In this document: piece after piece, positions 7,656 to 11,029 of the stretch
Layout: the number at the start of each line of letters is the position of its first letter
Numbering within the stretch: the stretch's first letter is position 1
DNA from: Candidatus Zipacnadia bacterium
Lineage (GTDB): Bacteria; Armatimonadota; Zipacnadia; Zipacnadales; Zipacnadaceae
NCBI GenBank assembly: GCA_029821455.1
Contig: JALGTI010000081.1
Coordinates: forward strand, 1-11,029
Length of the DNA: 11,029 nucleotides
Direction of reading: 5' to 3'
The notes under the pieces: generated by a model
Told to the model about the DNA's origin: nothing
Databases searched by the model: none
The model's input: only the letters and a program-made list of their open reading frames with translations
Made by a program: the position numbers and the translations under genes

Positions 7656-7818
7656 AGCGGGCAAGGATTGGAGGGACAAGCAAGAGCATGCAGGCAGTGG
7701 TGAGCAGGGAGGCGATAAAGGCCCTCGCAGAGCCGTAAGCTGAGTAAAGAGGGAGTGGTAGAAGGAAACAGACACACAAGAGGGAAACACTGCAAACCAA
7801 TTCTAGGAGGAATTGCTG

Positions 7819-8949
7819 ATGCCAAAGATGGAAGTACATGCCCGGATCATGCTGCCAGAGGAAATGACGGTGAAGGACATTGACAAGTCGCTGTGGCGCG
7901 CACCGAAGGTTTACGTCCAGGATGCCCCCCCGCCTTCGGCACAACTGGAAGCCGCTGTACCGGGGGTCCAGATCGTACACGCCTACACCTCGCTGCTCTA
8001 CAACCCCACTGATGGACTGGTCTACTGTGGCTTGACTGACTTCAACAACGATCTGCTATACACGTACGACCCGAATACGGGCAAGTTCGCCCAGCGACAT
8101 TTCAAGGCAGTGACGACCAAGTATGATATGAAGATCCACCGGTCATTTGCGCTTGATCCGGAGGATGGCGCTATCTATATCGCGAGTGCGACGCTTCAGC
8201 AAGAAGCGGAGTATCTGGATTCAGTTGGGGGCAAGATCTTCCGCCACGACCCCCAGGCGAATCACACCGAGGTGTTGGCGATTCCGGTGCCACACGTCGG
8301 GATCCAGACGATTTGCCTGGACCCCAAGCGCAAGATCATCTACGGCCACGGCTACCCGATTCCGCTAATGTTCGCCTATCACATCGCGGAGGACAAAGTG
8401 GTGGATCTCGGGCTGGGCAGTCTACCGCATCAGGCCGGCTGCGACAAGGATGGCAACATCTGGGGCACCATCAACTACCAAGGCAATCTCTTTAGGTACA
8501 ACCCAGAAGAGGGCATGGTTGTTCTAGATAATACACTACCTGAGTTCAATGGGCAGAAGTTGAGTATGAATATCTTCTACCAGGCCCCTGATGAGGACAC
8601 CTGCTACATCGGCACCGGCGCCGGCGCGTTGTTGGCCTTCGATCCACAGGCGGCTGAATTCAGATACCTGGGTAAGCCAATGTTGGATGTACGCATTGAG
8701 GGCCTGCAAGTCGGCACGGATGGTATCCTCTACGGTTGCGGCGGATATTTCGCCTCGGAGGTGTTTGCCTATGATCGCGAGGCGGAGCGGTTCTACAACC
8801 TGGGCCCTATCGCCGACCCGGAGCTGGACATCCGCTGTATCATCCCGCACGACATGACGATGGATGCCGATGATGTCATCTACGCCGGCGAGACCGATAT
8901 GGTGGGCCGCTCAACGGCGGCAGTGTGGGAATGCAAGGTCACGTGGTAG
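7819..8949 (+). CDS. Cytoplasmic seven-repeat beta-propeller protein, function unknown
   Basis: The protein (376 aa) has no signal peptide or membrane segment. After about 50 residues it has seven repeats of the pattern D-G-x-(I/L)-Y-x-G, a short insert, then (L/F)-x-x-(Y/F)-D/N-P-x-x-x-x-F. They lie at about 63-90, 114-151, 169-197, 210-236, 259-284, 300-328 and 350-374. This is the look of an NHL/SMP-30/YVTN-like beta-propeller, with blades such as LLYTYDPNTGKF and LLAFDPQAAEFRYL. No catalytic residues can be assigned. The ATG at 7819 has a consensus AGGAGG (7805-7810) 8 nt upstream, the best ribosome site in the rightward group; a TTG two codons earlier is rejected because it would sit almost on that site. 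The gene lies 163 bp after the asparagine-synthetase-like gene and ends just before the TolB-like gene, so co-transcription is likely. It may be a binding scaffold or a lyase/lactonase-type enzyme; the exact family is not recognised. Confidence 0.75.
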   Translation: MPKMEVHARIMLPEEMTVKDIDKSLWRAPKVYVQDAPPPSAQLEAAVPGVQIVHAYTSLLYNPTDGLVYCGLTDFNNDLLYTYDPNTGKFAQRHFKAVTTKYDMKIHRSFALDPEDGAIYIASATLQQEAEYLDSVGGKIFRHDPQANHTEVLAIPVPHVGIQTICLDPKRKIIYGHGYPIPLMFAYHIAEDKVVDLGLGSLPHQAGCDKDGNIWGTINYQGNLFRYNPEEGMVVLDNTLPEFNGQKLSMNIFYQAPDEDTCYIGTGAGALLAFDPQAAEFRYLGKPMLDVRIEGLQVGTDGILYGCGGYFASEVFAYDREAERFYNLGPIADPELDIRCIIPHDMTMDADDVIYAGETDMVGRSTAAVWECKVTW

Positions 8950-8950
8950 A

Positions 8951-10027
8951 TTGTCCTTTAAGGCAGTATCTAATCTGGTAGCTGCGTTGGTGGTGGTCAC
9001 AATGACCTGGTTCGGATGCGTAGCGCTGATCTTAGCAGCCACCTTATCATGGCAAGGGCCAGATCAGCTCATCTTCGTTTCGTCTCGTGATGGCAATCCT
9101 GAGATCTACGTGGTGAACGATGATGCCACTGGTCTCAAGCGGTTGACCAACGACCCCGCCGAGGACATCAGGCCCACCTGGTCCCCAGACGGGACTAAGA
9201 TCGCCTTTGTGACTGACCGCGACGGCAACCAAGAAATCTATCTGGTGAACGCCGATGGCTCAGCCCCGTGGAATCTGAGCGCGAGTGAGGCCTTCGAGGA
9301 TTACCCGTGCTGGTCAGGTGACGGGCGGCATCTGGCGTTTGCCAGCGACCGGGACGGCAATTCCGAGGTCTATATCTGCCACAGCGATGGCAGCGGTACA
9401 CTCAATATCAGCCGCAACGAATCCTGGGACAGCCTCCCCACCTGGTCACCCGTGGCGAATCTGATTGCATACGTGACCGAGCGGGATCAGAATCAGGAAA
9501 TCATCGTCTGTCTGCCCGATGGCCTGCGTCCCGTCAATGTTACCAATCACGAAGCCTGGGATGGTGATCCCAGGTTCTCACCAGACGGCAAGTTCCTGGC
9601 GTTCCGAACCCATCGCGACGGCAATATCGCGGTCTATCTATACGACCTGGCCACCGGGGCCCTGACAAACCTGAGCCAGAACTGGGTCTGGAATGAGGAG
9701 GCTGACTGGTCGCCGGACGGAGCGAAACTAGCCTATGCCTCGTCGCCAGTCGGCAATCGAGAGATCATCGTCGCTGATTTGACTTCGGGTACAACAACCG
9801 ACATTACCAATAACGAGGCGAACGACTGGGCGCCCAAATGGTCCCCAGATGGGAAAAAGATAGCATTTCTCTCCGACAGGGACGGTGGGGTGAGACTGTA
9901 CGTGATGAAAGCCGCCGGCAGCGAGGTCAGGGAGGTCAGTGCGGGGGAGGTTATGGACAACAGCCACGCCTGGCGGCCCCGGCCACCACGCCACCCCACA
10001 GCCCCGTCCCTGGAGGGAGGGGGCTAG
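8951..10027 (+). CDS. TolB/WD40-like (PD40) seven-repeat beta-propeller with N-terminal membrane segment
   Basis: From the TTG at 8951 the protein is 358 aa: a Lys near the start, a long hydrophobic segment (about 5-33), then seven repeats of 43-44 residues. The unit runs SPDG-xx-IAF-x-SDRDGN-x-EIY-V-x-x-DGS-x-x-x-x-LT, as in the PD40/WD40-like repeats of TolB. Repeats start near residues 39, 82, 126, 169, 213, 257 and 301. The segment should anchor or export the propeller outside the cytoplasm. TolB proper has six such blades plus another N-terminal domain that is absent here, so this is a TolB-like protein, not TolB. An ATG at 9002 (MTWFGCVALILAA) is an alternative start; neither has a strong ribosome site. 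The TTG lies one base after the stop of the preceding gene, suggesting coupling. The last residues (PPRHPTAPSLEGGG) and the stop codon come from an intergenic-type inverted repeat. Confidence 0.85.
   Translation: MSFKAVSNLVAALVVVTMTWFGCVALILAATLSWQGPDQLIFVSSRDGNPEIYVVNDDATGLKRLTNDPAEDIRPTWSPDGTKIAFVTDRDGNQEIYLVNADGSAPWNLSASEAFEDYPCWSGDGRHLAFASDRDGNSEVYICHSDGSGTLNISRNESWDSLPTWSPVANLIAYVTERDQNQEIIVCLPDGLRPVNVTNHEAWDGDPRFSPDGKFLAFRTHRDGNIAVYLYDLATGALTNLSQNWVWNEEADWSPDGAKLAYASSPVGNREIIVADLTSGTTTDITNNEANDWAPKWSPDGKKIAFLSDRDGGVRLYVMKAAGSEVREVSAGEVMDNSHAWRPRPPRHPTAPSLEGGG
10000..10025. repeat. Imperfect inverted repeat forming the 3' end of the TolB-like gene
   Basis: AGCCCCGTCCCT (10000-10011) and AGGGAGGGGGCT (10014-10025) pair over 12 bp with a single mismatch and a 2-nt spacer. 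The repeat encodes APSLEGGG and provides the T of the TAG stop. The encoded peptide ending resembles tails produced when genes run into GC-rich interspersed repeats. Confidence 0.55.
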
Positions 10028-10083
10028 CAGCGCTGGCCCGCAATGGCTCCGGCATGCGATGAATCCGAGTGCCACAAAGAGGC

Positions 10084-10105
10084 GGGGTGACGCTAGCGTC
10101 ACCCC
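10084..10105. repeat. Perfect 22-bp palindrome
   Basis: The half-site GGGGTGACGCT (10084-10094) is followed directly by its exact reverse complement (10095-10105). The first nine bases, GGGGTGACG, recur at 10270-10278 at the end of another inverted repeat in the same intergenic region. This suggests both belong to one repeat family. Confidence 0.7.
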
Positions 10106-10109
10106 TAAG

Positions 10110-10131
10110 AAATGGCTTACCTAAGCCATTT
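10110..10131. terminator. Possible bidirectional terminator hairpin between convergent genes
   Basis: AAATGGCTTA (10110-10119) and TAAGCCATTT (10122-10131) form a perfect 10-bp stem with a CC spacer. Four T's end the 3' arm on the plus strand, followed by GGG, so the T-tract is short. It lies 83 bp after the TolB-like stop and could serve transcription from both sides. The other inverted repeats here could do the same job. Confidence 0.4.
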
Positions 10132-10165
10132 TGGGCGTGTTCTATGTCGAGTTAAGCCTCAAAAG

Positions 10166-10185
10166 TATGGAACATACGTTCCATA
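10166..10185. repeat. 8-bp dyad with a LexA-like core
   Basis: TATGGAAC (10166-10173) and GTTCCATA (10178-10185) flank ATAC. The centre matches GAAC-N4-GTTC, the LexA/SOS box core known from Firmicutes, Actinobacteria and Chloroflexi. No gene starts nearby, because it lies between converging 3' ends, so a regulatory role is doubtful. Confidence 0.35.
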
Positions 10186-10214
10186 GGAATATATTGGGGG
10201 CCACTTGGTTTGCC

Positions 10215-10276
10215 TCACCCCCTAACCCTCTCTCCTTGTAGTAGAGGGGGAGTGCCGCTTTAGCGGGATGGGGTGA
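10215..10276. repeat. Compound inverted repeat with two inner hairpins
   Basis: The outer arms TCACCCC (10215-10221) and GGGGTGA (10270-10276) enclose two smaller stems, CCCTCT (10226-10231) with AGAGGG (10243-10248) and CCGCT (10255-10259) with AGCGG (10262-10266). Folded, this is a three-way junction. The TCACCCCCTAACCC...GAGGGGGAG composition is that of short, non-coding GC-rich repeats found in many copies in some environmental bacterial genomes. Confidence 0.6.
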
Positions 10277-10286
10277 CGTTTTGGCC

Positions 10287-10304
10287 GGCTCATCGTTCTG
10301 AGCC
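10287..10304. repeat. Short inverted repeat with a TTCTGAGCC core
   Basis: GGCTCA (10287-10292) and TGAGCC (10299-10304) form a 6-bp stem with a 6-nt loop. The following GTAGAAGGGATG makes the stretch resemble the widespread TTCTGAGC...GAAGGAT type of interspersed repeat. It is probably a decayed copy. Confidence 0.35.
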
Positions 10305-10338
10305 AGTAGAAGGGATGCCCGCGCCACATCAGGACTTG

Positions 10339-11028
10339 CTAGGGCTTGGCTTGCTTGGAGTGCGCGAGGATGTAGATGAAGATGTTAGTGCCCATCTTGA
10401 AGGCCGGCTCGCGGGCTTCGGGCCGCACCCACTCACCAGTACCCTCCCAGCAATCGCCATAATCATTGCGCGAGAAGATAACACCTAGCCGGCCATCCAT
10501 TTCAATGCCCTGCAGCGGATAGCGCTCGCCCATATCCCCGGCCGGCACGCGGTCGAGGACGTAGTAGGAGCGGTACAACTCGTGGCTAGGGGGCAAATCG
10601 TTAGGTGCTTGTCCGAATATCTTCTTCATCTCACGGCGGAAACACTCGCCAAACGGCCCATGGGAATCTTCGCCAAAAATGGTGCCGCCCCGCGCCACGT
10701 ATCGCCTGAGCACCTCGCGCTCCTGCGGCGTGAACTTAAACGGCCGGTGCCCGCGCAAGTGCAGCACAGGAGTGTTCTGCACCTCCGTAAGGTCTAGCGG
10801 GACGAAACGTTCGTGGACGGTGACATGAACGTTGGTTCGCCGGCGCACCTCAGCCAGCAGGTTGGGCATTCCCTGAGCATCAGCCTGGTAGTCGCTGGTA
10901 GTCACACCCATTGGCATATCGAAGCTGCCAGCCACACCCACGTACAGGCCGCCTGGTGCGCTTTTGGCGCGACCTCCTGGCATGCCTGGCACAGCTCCCG
11001 TCCCGAGACCCGGCAGACCAGGGATCAT
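10339..11028 (-). CDS. DUF4159 domain protein, N-terminus probably outside the window
   Basis: The visible 229 residues start at an ATG one base from the window edge, so the true start is probably further upstream. The first 30 or so residues are a Gly/Pro/Met-rich linker (MIPGLPGLGTGAVPGMPGG). The DUF4159 domain fills the rest: a YQADAQGMPNLLAEVRRRT segment, then NTPVLHLRGHRPFKFTPQER, YVARGGTIFGEDSHG, a Phe/Arg-rich FRREMKKIFG, LPPSHELYRSYY, the GRLGVIFSRNDYGDCWEG stretch and a C-terminal GTNIFIYILAHS. DUF4159 resembles glutamine-amidotransferase-like/ThuA-like folds, is often exported, and has no settled function. The gene converges on the TolB-like gene across the repeat-rich intergenic region. 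Family call is fairly secure; the start is not. Confidence 0.8.
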   Translation of the reverse strand: MIPGLPGLGTGAVPGMPGGRAKSAPGGLYVGVAGSFDMPMGVTTSDYQADAQGMPNLLAEVRRRTNVHVTVHERFVPLDLTEVQNTPVLHLRGHRPFKFTPQEREVLRRYVARGGTIFGEDSHGPFGECFRREMKKIFGQAPNDLPPSHELYRSYYVLDRVPAGDMGERYPLQGIEMDGRLGVIFSRNDYGDCWEGTGEWVRPEAREPAFKMGTNIFIYILAHSKQAKP

Positions 11029-11029
11029 G

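Larger units (their letters stand above)
10028..10338. other. Convergent intergenic region made mostly of inverted repeats
   Basis: No coding frame here has a start, ribosome site or protein-like composition. Within 311 bp there are the tail of the 10000-10025 repeat, a 22-bp palindrome, a 10-bp hairpin, an 8-bp dyad, a compound three-stem repeat and a short TTCTGAGCC dyad. Two of them share GGGGTGACG. It is best read as a repeat-accumulation site and shared terminator zone for the TolB-like and DUF4159 genes. Confidence 0.6.

Noticed and set aside
8864..8950. Upstream part of the TolB-like frame
   Set aside because: It overlaps the end of the propeller gene in a different frame and reads as Arg-rich non-protein sequence; starts at 8951 or 9002 are more sensible.
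9057..9980. Regular DNA periodicity of about 130 bp as a tandem nucleotide repeat
   Set aside because: The period is that of the encoded propeller blades; the copies are diverged at DNA level and explained by protein repeats.

Overview
The window looks like chromosomal DNA from an uncultured or little-studied, moderately GC-rich diderm bacterium. A predicted outer-membrane beta-barrel protein and a lipoprotein-type binding protein support this. The DUF4159 protein, the TolB-like propeller and short GC-rich intergenic inverted repeats would fit environmental lineages such as Armatimonadota or Planctomycetes-like phyla, but the sequence does not fix the phylum. No tRNA, rRNA, CRISPR array, transposase or phage gene was seen.

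Region 1 (1-4583, minus strand) is a branched-chain amino acid-type (HAAT family) ABC importer operon in the order livK (lipoprotein binding protein), livH and livM (permeases), livG and livF (ATPases). The last four genes overlap or nearly touch. An 83-bp gap between livK and livH holds a perfect 13-bp stem-loop. livF runs off the left edge and is broken by a frameshift. The break coincides with a 4-bp tandem duplication (ACCA twice, 401-408), and removing one copy restores both the frame and the normal family spacing.

Region 2 (4822-5544, minus) is a secreted, probably outer-membrane beta-barrel protein of the DUF481/YdiY type, separated from livK by 238 bp.

Region 3 (5545-8949) starts with a divergent intergenic stretch carrying three hairpins. 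It then reads rightwards through an asparagine-synthetase-like protein and a cytoplasmic seven-repeat beta-propeller. In the first protein the glutaminase cysteine is absent and the ATP-pyrophosphatase motif is degraded. This pair is the least explained part of the window. A membrane-anchored or exported TolB/WD40-like seven-repeat propeller follows immediately (8951-10027).

Region 4 (10000-10338) is a convergent intergenic region packed with inverted repeats that share sequence with each other. One of them forms the C-terminal tail and stop codon of the TolB-like gene. A DUF4159 gene, truncated by the right edge, reads leftwards from 11028.

The liv genes form one functional unit that may be inactive because of livF. 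The three rightward genes are probably co-transcribed, but no shared pathway can be read from the sequence.
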